A program made the position numbers and the translations under genes. Under the pieces are notes generated by a model. That model made no database searches and had not been told where the DNA came from. It was given only the letters and a program-made list of their open reading frames with translations. Shown piece by piece: positions 16,648 to 25,444 of a DNA stretch of 64,000 nucleotides. Each line of letters opens with the position of its first letter. The stretch's first letter is position 1. This DNA comes from Cytophagaceae bacterium (GTDB taxonomy: Bacteria; Bacteroidota; Bacteroidia; Cytophagales; Spirosomataceae), in contig JAIXWL010000001.1 in the NCBI GenBank assembly GCA_027491315.1, positions 546,597-610,596 of the forward strand, given 5' to 3'.

Positions 16648-19600
16648 ATGAGATTAAATTTTACAGTAAAAATGCTGCGGCATTTTCTATTTGTAGCGGT
16701 CATGATAGCCGGGTGCTATTCAGCTGCTGTCGCTCAGTCCAGACTGATTACTGGTAAGGTTACTTCCAGTCAGGATGGTACGGAAGTTCCAGGTGTAAAT
16801 ATTTCACTGAAAGGAACTACGAAAGGAACAACCACTAATTCATCTGGAGCTTACTCCATTGAAGTCAATGGAACGAATCCTGTTTTGGTATTTTCATTTG
16901 TAGGTTTTGATACGCAAGAGATTCGTATCGGAAGTCGTAGTGTATTAGACGTTTCATTATCTTCTAGCACTGCATTACTAAATGAAGTGGTAGTTACAGC
17001 CTTGGGTATCAAGCGTGAAGAAAAGTCGCTAGGCTACTCGGTAGGTAAAGTGGCAGGAAAAGATATCAGCCGCGTTGTAAACGAAAACGTCTTGAACTCT
17101 TTATCTGGTAAGGTTGCGGGTGTGAGTATCAACTCTACAGGAGGTACAGGTTCTTCTGTTAGTATGATCATTCGTGGTGCGAAATCATTGAGCAATGACA
17201 ACCAGCCATTGTTTGTGATTGATGGTGTGCCAGTAATTAACTCCTTGAATAACGTAGGTCAAATTGGTAATGATAACCGAGTGGATTATGGAAATGCAAT
17301 TTCTGACTTAAATCCGGAGAACGTAGAAAGTGTATCTGTATTGAAAGGACCAAGTGCGGCGGCCTTATATGGTTCACGTGCAGGAAATGGTGTGGTGTTA
17401 ATCACCACTAAAAATGGAGCAAAGGCAAAGAAAATGACGGTAAATATTACTTCAAATACCGTATTTGATCAACCTTTCAAATTTTTGAAAATGCACTCGA
17501 AGTTTGCTACAGGTGTACTTCCATTTACTCCAGACAATAACCCATATCCAGGAGGAATTTTAAAGATTGAAGAAGGATCTGCTGGAGGTATTGGACCTGA
17601 GTTAGATAAAGGTTACACAGCTATTCAATGGAATAGTCCTAAGGGAGCCGATGGAAAACAAATTCCTACCGAATTGAAATCGTATGCCGACAATATTAAA
17701 AATTTCGTTCAAACAGGTATCACCACTACAAACGGTGTTTCTGTGACCAATGGAAATGATGTAGCCAACTATCGTTTGACATACTCTAACATGTCTAGCC
17801 GTGGAATTATTCCAGGTTCTGATTTATTCAAGAACTCTTTATCGGCCGCTTCATCTTTCAAATTGTCAGACAAATTGAGATTGAGCGCTAACATTGATTT
17901 GAGCAGAAATAACTCCAATAACCGTCCAGCTAGTGAAAGAGGAGCTAACCCATTGCAATGGGCTTATGCCGTTTCTCCGCACATAAACATCATGGATTTG
18001 AAAGATTACTGGGTTCCAGGTCAAGAGGGATTACAACAGAAATCTCAGGCTATTGGAAATTATAATAATCCATGGTTCTTAGCTTATGAAGTGAAAAATG
18101 GATTTGAACGTAATCGTGCTTTTGGTAATGTTAAATTAGACTACCAGATCACGAAAGAATTAAGTTTCATGGCTCGTTATGCTTTGGATACTTATGGTGA
18201 AACACGCGAGACAAAAATTTCTAAATCCTATACTGGTGAAAAAAATGGTGCCTATGGTATCATGAATCTAGACCGTTATGAGCGTAACGTAGATTTCTTA
18301 GCTACTTGGACTAAGCCAGTGGAAGATTTCCAATTATCTTTCTCCGTGGGAGCCAATGCTAGAACATCTAAAACGATGGACGTAAGCACATCTTCTAGAG
18401 GAGGTACAGGCTTGATTATTCCAGGTTTATTTACTCTACAGAACATTGCTAACACGAATATCAACTATTCTAGTTTCCAGACTAAGAAAGTGGTGTACAG
18501 TGCTTATGGTATGGCGAACATTGGCTATAAGGACATGGTTTATTTGGATTTGACTGCTCGTAACGACTGGTCAAGTACATTGCCAGTAGAAAATAGATCT
18601 TATTTCTATCCATCAGCTTCTTTGAGTGTCTTGTTGAATGAAGCATTTGCTATTCCAAATGACAAGATTGATTTATTGAAAGTAAGAGCAGGTGTGGCGC
18701 AAGTGGGTAATGATACCAATCCTTATGCCTTGATCAATACACTTCAAAATGCTGAGGCATGGGGTTCTTTAACTCGTTTAGGAAAATCAGGTTCTATCTT
18801 ATTACCAGATTTGAAGCCAGAAATTTCTACTTCGTATGATTTAGGAGCTGATTTGACGATGTACAAAAATCGTTTGAGATTCTCAGGAACATATTATACC
18901 GTAGAAAATCGTAACCAAATTATCCCGACTACATTACCTTCTTCTTCAGGTTTTACTTCGAAGAACATCAACGCAGGTTTGTTAGTATCTAAGGGTATAG
19001 AAATAACAGCGGGTGGAACGCCAATCGACAAGAATGGTTGGAGATTAGATTTAACGGCTAACTTCTACAAGAACGAAACTACGATTAAAGAGCTTTCACA
19101 AGGTTTGAATTTCTATACACTTTGGACAGATGCTAAAGGTGGTGCATGGACTTACGTAGGAGATAAGATTGGAGATATTTACGATGCAGAAATTGTGACG
19201 GTAAAAGATCAATCATCTAAGTATTATGGATATCCAATCTTGGATTCAGATGGTTCTTGGCAGTCGGTGAACGCTAGTAATACACGTACTAAGATTGGAA
19301 ACTTTAACCCAGATTTCATTTTAGGTTTACAGACTTCTTTATCTTATAAGAACTTTAGTTTAAATATGACTTTCGACTGGAGAAGTGGTGGGGACTTTGT
19401 TTCTCAAACTTATCGTTATGGAGAGTCTGATTTGAAATCTCAACGTTTCTTAGACAACTTGATTAATCCAAATGGATTAACGGGAGATGCATTACGTAAT
19501 TTTTTAGTAGCTAACCAAGATAAATATATCCGCATCAACCAAAATGGTTATTTCCCAATCGTTGGTGGACCTACTAAGGAATATGGTGGATACCCATTTG

Positions 19601-20043
19601 AATATGGAGGAAAAACCTATCCTAATGGTGTGTTTAACCCAGGTGTAATTGCCATTTATGATGGTAAAGGAAACATTACAGGTTATGAGGAAAATTTAGG
19701 TGGTCCTAATACCCGTATTTTACCATACGGAGATAATTATCCATGGAGCTTTACTCGTGCAGCTACTTTCGATGCTTCTTTCGTGAAGTTGAGAGAGATC
19801 TCTTTAGGATATGAGCTACCAAGTAATTTTGTTAAGAGCTTAGGTTTGCAAAGTGCTAACTTCTCTGTTTATAGCCGTAATATCATTTTATGGACGGCTT
19901 CTAAAATTGGTATAGATCCTGAAACAGCTTTCCAGCCACAAGCAGGAGCGCAAGCGGGAACCCAATTTAAGCAAGGAATTGAGCGCTATAATGTTACTCC
20001 TTGGGTTATCCCAGTAGGATTTAAACTTGGTTTGACATTTTAA
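16648..20043 (+). CDS. SusC/RagA-type TonB-linked outer-membrane transporter
   Basis: 1131 residues. A signal peptide ending ...AAVAQ is followed by a carboxypeptidase-D-like regulatory domain (ITGKVTSSQDGTEVPGVNIS), then the plug with the SusC signatures VVVTALGIKREEKSLGY and SVLKGPSAAALYGSRAGNGVVLITTK, and a long beta-barrel ending GFKLGLTF with an aromatic C-terminus. SusC proteins pump bound oligosaccharides or other ligands through the outer membrane using TonB energy, with the SusD lid encoded directly downstream (26 nt). It faces an AraC regulator. The downstream hydrolases suggest a glycan or glycolipid ligand. Confidence 0.96.
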   Translation: MRLNFTVKMLRHFLFVAVMIAGCYSAAVAQSRLITGKVTSSQDGTEVPGVNISLKGTTKGTTTNSSGAYSIEVNGTNPVLVFSFVGFDTQEIRIGSRSVLDVSLSSSTALLNEVVVTALGIKREEKSLGYSVGKVAGKDISRVVNENVLNSLSGKVAGVSINSTGGTGSSVSMIIRGAKSLSNDNQPLFVIDGVPVINSLNNVGQIGNDNRVDYGNAISDLNPENVESVSVLKGPSAAALYGSRAGNGVVLITTKNGAKAKKMTVNITSNTVFDQPFKFLKMHSKFATGVLPFTPDNNPYPGGILKIEEGSAGGIGPELDKGYTAIQWNSPKGADGKQIPTELKSYADNIKNFVQTGITTTNGVSVTNGNDVANYRLTYSNMSSRGIIPGSDLFKNSLSAASSFKLSDKLRLSANIDLSRNNSNNRPASERGANPLQWAYAVSPHINIMDLKDYWVPGQEGLQQKSQAIGNYNNPWFLAYEVKNGFERNRAFGNVKLDYQITKELSFMARYALDTYGETRETKISKSYTGEKNGAYGIMNLDRYERNVDFLATWTKPVEDFQLSFSVGANARTSKTMDVSTSSRGGTGLIIPGLFTLQNIANTNINYSSFQTKKVVYSAYGMANIGYKDMVYLDLTARNDWSSTLPVENRSYFYPSASLSVLLNEAFAIPNDKIDLLKVRAGVAQVGNDTNPYALINTLQNAEAWGSLTRLGKSGSILLPDLKPEISTSYDLGADLTMYKNRLRFSGTYYTVENRNQIIPTTLPSSSGFTSKNINAGLLVSKGIEITAGGTPIDKNGWRLDLTANFYKNETTIKELSQGLNFYTLWTDAKGGAWTYVGDKIGDIYDAEIVTVKDQSSKYYGYPILDSDGSWQSVNASNTRTKIGNFNPDFILGLQTSLSYKNFSLNMTFDWRSGGDFVSQTYRYGESDLKSQRFLDNLINPNGLTGDALRNFLVANQDKYIRINQNGYFPIVGGPTKEYGGYPFEYGGKTYPNGVFNPGVIAIYDGKGNITGYEENLGGPNTRILPYGDNYPWSFTRAATFDASFVKLREISLGYELPSNFVKSLGLQSANFSVYSRNIILWTASKIGIDPETAFQPQAGAQAGTQFKQGIERYNVTPWVIPVGFKLGLTF

Positions 20044-20069
20044 TCAAAGCACCTTAAAACATTAAAATC

Positions 20070-21710
20070 ATGAAAATAAGATTAATAAAAGCTGTCGCCT
20101 TCACCCTATTAACCGGAGTATTTTTCTCTTGTGAAGACTTGACAAAAGTGAATATAAATCCAAATGGAGTTCAGCCAGAGGTTGTAAATCCTAATTTGGT
20201 TATGCCAACCGTGTTAACGGAAATGTCCAAGGCTTATGTAAACCTAGGATATCAAGATATTGCAGGTGTGGTTCAACATACGCAAAAAGATGCTTGGTCA
20301 TCAGGTCATAATGATTATGACTGGGGTGGAAACCAAAGTTGGTCTGGTTACTATGATATTTTACGTAATAACGACTTATTGTATAACCGTGCCCTAGCCT
20401 TGAATTGGGAATTCCAACAAGGAGTGGCTTTAGTCAATAAAGCATTTATGTTTGGTTTGATTACAGACCTTTGGGGAGATGCTCCTTATACGAATGCTTT
20501 GAAAGGAGAAACGGGTGGTGCTGATAATATCCTACCTGCATATGATTCCCAAGAGGTTATTTACACGGGTATCTTAGCGGATTTGGAGAAAGCAAATACC
20601 TTGTTATCTAAGCAAAAAAGCGAGTATTCGAACATCGTGGATAACGTGGATGTGATTTATTCAGGTGATCCTACTAAATGGCGTAAATTAGCCAACTCTT
20701 TGGCTTTACGTTATTACATGCGTATTTCTGCAAAGAAACCTGATGTAGCTAAAGCGGGTATTGAGAAGATTGCGAAAAATCCAGCGAACTATCCTGTGAT
20801 TTTGACTAACTCTGACGATGCAACCATGGGTTTTCCAGGAACATCAGATGGTACATCTTGGCCAGCTAATGCAGTATATGATGTGAGTGGTAGTAATTAC
20901 CGTCGTATCAAAATGGCGAATACATTTGTGGAATATTTACAAACAGTTAAAGATCCTCGTTTAGGAATTTGGGCTGCTAAAGTGGAAATTCCATTGGTAG
21001 TTGATGCAAGTCTTCCAGCTAAAACAGATAAGATCATTGACGGAAAGCGTTATTTGTCTCCTGATGTAGTAGGTAATTCTAAAGTAGATACGGATCAAGA
21101 ATATGTAGGTTTACCTACCTCTTTTTCTCAGTTACCATCTGCTTATAACATGAACCCTACACCAGGTCAAACCTCGTTTAACCCTCACGTTTCATTCTTA
21201 GCTCCAATGTACAAAAATGCCTCTGGACCTTTGTTGAGAGCTCGTTTAGTGTCTGCAGCGGAAGTAAACTTTATCTTAGCGGAAGCGGCATTAAAAGGCT
21301 ATTCAGTAGGTGATGCCAAAACTTTCTATGAAAATGGAGTAAAAGCTTCATTGACTACTTGGGGAGTAGGTTCTACTGCTTCAGCTTATTTGGCTAATGC
21401 TGGTGTGGCGTATGCAGGAACGGTAAAGCAAGTGATTGAGCAAAAATGGATTGCTAGCTGGACTGCCGCTACGGAGGCATGGTTCGACTTCCGTCGTACA
21501 GGTTTCCCAGAATTAAAGGCGGGTCCTGTGGCAAAGCGTCAAGCAATTCCTGTTCGTTTCTATTACATGCAGGATGAGTTACGTATCAATGCAAAAAATA
21601 CATCTGCTGCTTTGGATAAATTAGAAGTGACTAATTATTCACAGGCTGATGGTAAAAACAGTGCTTGGTCTAAGCCTTGGGTAATCCAAGGAACTGGTAA
21701 GCCATATTAA
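20070..21710 (+). CDS. SusD/RagB-like lipoprotein (SusD-like_2 type)
   Basis: 546 residues. Lipoprotein signal with the cysteine in FFSCEDL, then the typical TKVNINPNGVQPEVVNPNLVMP opening of SusD-like_2 proteins; TPR-type helices follow, and near the C-terminus ...EQKWIASWTAATEAWFDFRRTGFPEL, a strong family signature. It is the surface lid that captures ligand for the SusC partner upstream. An intrinsic terminator follows about 10 nt after the stop, so the hydrolase genes downstream are probably expressed partly from their own promoter or by read-through. Confidence 0.94.
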   Translation: MKIRLIKAVAFTLLTGVFFSCEDLTKVNINPNGVQPEVVNPNLVMPTVLTEMSKAYVNLGYQDIAGVVQHTQKDAWSSGHNDYDWGGNQSWSGYYDILRNNDLLYNRALALNWEFQQGVALVNKAFMFGLITDLWGDAPYTNALKGETGGADNILPAYDSQEVIYTGILADLEKANTLLSKQKSEYSNIVDNVDVIYSGDPTKWRKLANSLALRYYMRISAKKPDVAKAGIEKIAKNPANYPVILTNSDDATMGFPGTSDGTSWPANAVYDVSGSNYRRIKMANTFVEYLQTVKDPRLGIWAAKVEIPLVVDASLPAKTDKIIDGKRYLSPDVVGNSKVDTDQEYVGLPTSFSQLPSAYNMNPTPGQTSFNPHVSFLAPMYKNASGPLLRARLVSAAEVNFILAEAALKGYSVGDAKTFYENGVKASLTTWGVGSTASAYLANAGVAYAGTVKQVIEQKWIASWTAATEAWFDFRRTGFPELKAGPVAKRQAIPVRFYYMQDELRINAKNTSAALDKLEVTNYSQADGKNSAWSKPWVIQGTGKPY

Positions 21711-21720
21711 GAATTTTAAG

Positions 21721-21742
21721 GGGCCTCTCTCGGGAGGCCCTT
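21721..21742 (+). terminator. Hairpin after SusD gene
   Basis: Perfect 7-bp stem GGGCCTC / GAGGCCC with loop TCTCGG, preceded by AAG and followed by TTC. The T tract is short, so it may attenuate rather than stop transcription between SusD and the hydrolase genes, as is common in Sus-type operons where SusCD must be made in excess. Confidence 0.6.
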
Positions 21743-21776
21743 CAAAAAATTAGATGCTCTAATCTTCTGTTAACCA

Positions 21777-23075
21777 ATGAAACTATATACACCTCTAAAC
21801 CTTTTAATACTTTTATTTTTAAGTTTATTTACTTCAGCGACTGCTCAAACCTTACGGGTGGGGGCAGCCGTTCGAGTTATTACTCCAAACCCTTTACTTC
21901 CCGTGTCGGGGGGTATAGGCACTCCAAAACCAAGCTTAGAAAAGAAGGGTGATTTATTTGCCCGTGCCATGGTTTTTGAACAAGGAAATACCCGTTTTGC
22001 GATTGTCAATGTTGATAATTTAGGCTGGACCTCTGTTCTTGGAAATAAATCCAGAGCCCTTATCAAGGGAATTGCCCCAGAAAATATATTAATTGGAGCT
22101 ACGCATACACATTCCGCCCCAGATGCTTATGGTTTTCCAGATGCTACTGGAAAAAATTATGCCGATTTAAAATACCTAGATTTTTGCGTTCAGCAAATTG
22201 CTGATGCAGTAAATGAAGCCATATCAAAATTAGAACCTGCTGCTTTAAAAGTGAATGTGGAGGAAGCAAAAGGAAAGATTGCCTATAATTATTATGCTCC
22301 TGCTTTATATGATCCACGCTGTGGGGTTATTCAGGCCATTGCTACTTCGGGTGCCCGCCAAGGGAAGGCCATTGCTACCTTAGTTAATTATGCCGTTCAC
22401 CCAGAAGTACTCGGAAGTGGTCGTGGCATTTTAAGTCCGGATTTATGCGGACCTTTATACGATAGAATTGAAGCCCAAGCAGGAGGTGTGGCTCTGTTTA
22501 TGAATGGAGCTCAAGGAGGTATGGTCACAGCAGATACCCGTTTGGAATATGGAAAAGAAGGTCAAAGTAATCAAAAAGAAGCCAATACCTGGGAGGAATG
22601 TATTCGAATAGGGGAGTTGTTGGCTGATGAGGCATTACGAATTATAAACAAAGCCCCTGTTTTAGATTCTCCTTCCATTTATTGTACATCAAAAATGATT
22701 GAACTTCCTGTGGATTCGGAAATTATGCGCTATATTTTGACAAATTCACCTTTGAAATACGAATACAAAAAACCTAATTCGGTTAGTACACAATTGAATC
22801 TATTGAACATTGGGCCCGCACAGATTTTAACGGTTCCAGGTGAGGCTTTGCCCAATGTAGGTTATTATGTAAAACGTCACATGGCTACTAAAATGCCCTT
22901 TTTGTTTGGACTTACCAATGACGCTTTTGGATATATGTTGGCCAAGGTGGACTACAATAGCTTCAAACGCTATGATTATGTTACCCGTACTAGTTTAGGT
23001 GAAATGACCGCAGAAATTTATATGGACCAGGCCTTACAACTAATTCAAGCTAGTCCAAAACCTAGTACGAAGTAA
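21777..23075 (+). CDS. Neutral/alkaline ceramidase N-terminal-like exported hydrolase
   Basis: 432 residues with signal peptide ending ...TSATAQ. It has the zinc-site motifs of the neutral/alkaline ceramidase N-terminal domain: ILIGATHTHSAPD, VNYAVHPEVLG and FMNGAQGGMVTAD. It lacks the C-terminal Ig-like domain of true neutral ceramidases (usually over 600 residues), so it is a short family member whose amide substrate is unknown. It is the first gene after the SusD terminator and is followed by a ChbG-like deacetylase and a sialidase-like protein. Together they could attack amide-linked or acylated amino sugars or glycosphingolipids; this is inference. Confidence 0.8.
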   Translation: MKLYTPLNLLILLFLSLFTSATAQTLRVGAAVRVITPNPLLPVSGGIGTPKPSLEKKGDLFARAMVFEQGNTRFAIVNVDNLGWTSVLGNKSRALIKGIAPENILIGATHTHSAPDAYGFPDATGKNYADLKYLDFCVQQIADAVNEAISKLEPAALKVNVEEAKGKIAYNYYAPALYDPRCGVIQAIATSGARQGKAIATLVNYAVHPEVLGSGRGILSPDLCGPLYDRIEAQAGGVALFMNGAQGGMVTADTRLEYGKEGQSNQKEANTWEECIRIGELLADEALRIINKAPVLDSPSIYCTSKMIELPVDSEIMRYILTNSPLKYEYKKPNSVSTQLNLLNIGPAQILTVPGEALPNVGYYVKRHMATKMPFLFGLTNDAFGYMLAKVDYNSFKRYDYVTRTSLGEMTAEIYMDQALQLIQASPKPSTK

Positions 23076-23151
23076 AATTTAAAACGTTTTGATTTATCTT
23101 AGCCAAGTTATTTTTGGCTATTTCCCTTTTCTAAACTTTGTGTTTTATCAT

Positions 23152-24234
23152 ATGAAAAATTTAGGACTACTTTTATGGGCTTTCGTGGCATCCAGCATGG
23201 TATTTACTACTGTAGGTGCTCAGCAGTTAGAACCTACTTACGCAGAAAAATTAGGCTATCCAAAGGGTAAAAAAGTAGTCATTTTTCACGTGGATGACTG
23301 CGGAATGTCTTATTCCTCCAATCAAGGGGCTTATAAATCCATAGAACAGGGAGTCGCCACATCTTGCAGTATCATGATGCCTTGTCCATGGGCCGCTAGT
23401 TTTATTCATTACATCCAAAAAAACCACCCCAATTTAGACGCAGGTTTACACTTGACCTTAACTTCGGAGTGGAAGGATTACCGTTGGCCGGCATTATCTG
23501 GTTTTCAACAAGTACCTACCTTAAGTGATGGGGATGGTTGCCTTTGGCATAGTGTGGAACAAGTGATTAAAAATGGTAGCCCAGATGAAGTAGAAAGGGA
23601 AATTAGAGCGCAAATAGAACGTGCCACTCGCTTGGGTTGGAAACCGACCCACCTAGATTCACATATGGGTACCTTATTTGCCTATCCTCCTTTCTTGGAG
23701 CGGTATTTAAAAGTGGGAATGGAATTAGGGATTCCTGTTATGTTCCCTGGAGGTAATAATAAAATGTTGATTGAATCTGTGAATAAGCCTTATATCAAAA
23801 AAATGAAGGCAGAAGGCAAGTGGAAAGAAGGAATGCCTTTACCTATGGCCAAATTTGGTTTAACGGACTTAGTGACTGAATCCAAGAAGATTGGTGAAAT
23901 GCTTTGGAAAGCAGGATTACCCGTATTGGATGATTTACACTCAGATAGTGGAGATTGGAAACCAGAAGGTAACCCTAGCCCGGCGGAGTGGGGAAAATAC
24001 AAAGCAGATCAGTGGATTTACCAATTGGAACACATGAAGCCTGGCGTAGCCATGTTGATCGTACACAGTAGTGATATCACTGAAGAATTTAAATTTATCA
24101 GTGGTTCTGGAGGTTCTCGATTAGCTGATATGAACTCCATGATGCATCCAGATTTAAAGGCCTATATAGAGAAAGAAGGTATCATTTTAAGTACTTTCCG
24201 GGAGTTGATGGAGCGCCGTAAAAAAGTAAAATAA
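23152..24234 (+). CDS. Exported ChbG/HpnK (YdjC)-family deacetylase
   Basis: 360 residues from the ATG at 23152, which gives a signal peptide (MKNLGLLLWAFVASSMVF ... GAQQ); an open extension to 23089 has no such character. Family motifs: VVIFHVDDCGMSYSSN (metal-binding Asp pair), DAGLHLTLTSEW (His ligand) and THLDSHMG (His ligands). ChbG/HpnK enzymes remove N-acetyl groups from chito-oligosaccharides or related amino-sugar compounds; most are cytoplasmic, whereas this one is exported. It sits between ceramidase-like and sialidase-like genes. A shorter paralogue lies at 37526-38374. Confidence 0.85.
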   Translation: MKNLGLLLWAFVASSMVFTTVGAQQLEPTYAEKLGYPKGKKVVIFHVDDCGMSYSSNQGAYKSIEQGVATSCSIMMPCPWAASFIHYIQKNHPNLDAGLHLTLTSEWKDYRWPALSGFQQVPTLSDGDGCLWHSVEQVIKNGSPDEVEREIRAQIERATRLGWKPTHLDSHMGTLFAYPPFLERYLKVGMELGIPVMFPGGNNKMLIESVNKPYIKKMKAEGKWKEGMPLPMAKFGLTDLVTESKKIGEMLWKAGLPVLDDLHSDSGDWKPEGNPSPAEWGKYKADQWIYQLEHMKPGVAMLIVHSSDITEEFKFISGSGGSRLADMNSMMHPDLKAYIEKEGIILSTFRELMERRKKVK

Positions 24235-24238
24235 TCAC

Positions 24239-25420
24239 ATGAAATTTATTAAAATACTATTGGTTTTGTTAGTGATTTCTCTTCAATCACTAGCTCAAAG
24301 TTCGGCTATTGTCAAGTCCATGCTTATTTTCCCAGGACAAGACAAGCATGTCCATGGAAGTAGCTTGGTTCGTTTGCCTAATGGCGACTACCTGTCGGTT
24401 TGGTTTTATGGAAGTGGAGAAAGAACTGCCGACGATGTTAAATTAATGGGTTCTCGACTAAAAAATGGGGATTCTAAGTGGAGTGAACCCTTTTTAATGG
24501 CCGATACACCCCATATTCCAGATTGCAATCCGGTTCTATTTTTAAACAGGGAAGATAAACTGTTCTTAGTATGGATAGCAGTTCAAGCTAACCAATGGGA
24601 ACAATCAGTTTTGCGCGTGCGGACATCCACGAATTATTCCAAAGCTGGCGCACCAGTCTGGGAATGGCAAGACAATATTTTGTTAAAACCAGGCAATGAT
24701 TTTGCTAGCGAAGTGAGTAAAAAATTGAAACAATTACCCGAGCATCATATTGGTTGGGCAGGCTATGCTCTGAAATATGATGAAATGATTTCCAAGGCGA
24801 GTGCAGATCCAGTGAAAAGAAGTTTTGGATGGATGACGCGTATCAAACCGCTCATTTTGGACAATGGACGTATCATATTGCCTTTGTATTCCGATGGTTT
24901 CAATTTCTCTTTGATGGCTATTTCAGATGATCAAGGACTAACTTGGCGACCAAGCTTGCCATTGGTCGGTCGTGGACCCATTCAGCCGGCTATTGTGAAA
25001 AAAAAGAATGGCAACCTTTTGGCATATTTACGTGATAGTGGAGATAATCCTCCTCGAGTACATATGAGTGAGTCCACAGATCAAGGGGAAAGCTGGTCTC
25101 CCTCGGTGAAAACAGATATCCCTAATACCGCCAGTGTAGAGCTTCTAGTGCTGAAAGACGGTCGTTTGGCATTTTTAGGAAATGATATTATTGATGGGCG
25201 GTACCGCCTAGGCTTGTTTTTATCTGATGATGAAGGGAAAACTTGGAATTGGAAGACCTACTTAGAAAATGTAGCTCCGGGAAAAGGTAGTTTTTCTTAT
25301 CCTTGTATGACTCAAAGTCCTGATGGTCTTTTACATATTTCATATTCTTCTCACCTAGAGAAAGATCAAAAATCCATCAAATACGTGGTCGTGGATCCAC
25401 AGAAAATCAAATCCGAGTAG
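24239..25420 (+). CDS. Exported sialidase-like (BNR/Asp-box) protein, second copy
   Basis: 393 residues with signal peptide ending ...QSLAQ. Asp-box turns SDDQGLTW, STDQGESW and SDDEGKTW mark propeller blades; the N-terminal HGSSLVRLPNGDYLSVWFYGSGE matches the opening blade of the BNR_2 sialidase group, as in the paralogue at 10024. Overall similarity between the two copies is limited, suggesting different substrates. It starts 4 nt after the ChbG-like gene and belongs to the SusCD-led cluster. Classical sialidase catalytic motifs are not obvious. Confidence 0.8.
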   Translation: MKFIKILLVLLVISLQSLAQSSAIVKSMLIFPGQDKHVHGSSLVRLPNGDYLSVWFYGSGERTADDVKLMGSRLKNGDSKWSEPFLMADTPHIPDCNPVLFLNREDKLFLVWIAVQANQWEQSVLRVRTSTNYSKAGAPVWEWQDNILLKPGNDFASEVSKKLKQLPEHHIGWAGYALKYDEMISKASADPVKRSFGWMTRIKPLILDNGRIILPLYSDGFNFSLMAISDDQGLTWRPSLPLVGRGPIQPAIVKKKNGNLLAYLRDSGDNPPRVHMSESTDQGESWSPSVKTDIPNTASVELLVLKDGRLAFLGNDIIDGRYRLGLFLSDDEGKTWNWKTYLENVAPGKGSFSYPCMTQSPDGLLHISYSSHLEKDQKSIKYVVVDPQKIKSE

Positions 25421-25444
25421 TGAATTTAAACCTAAACCTATAAA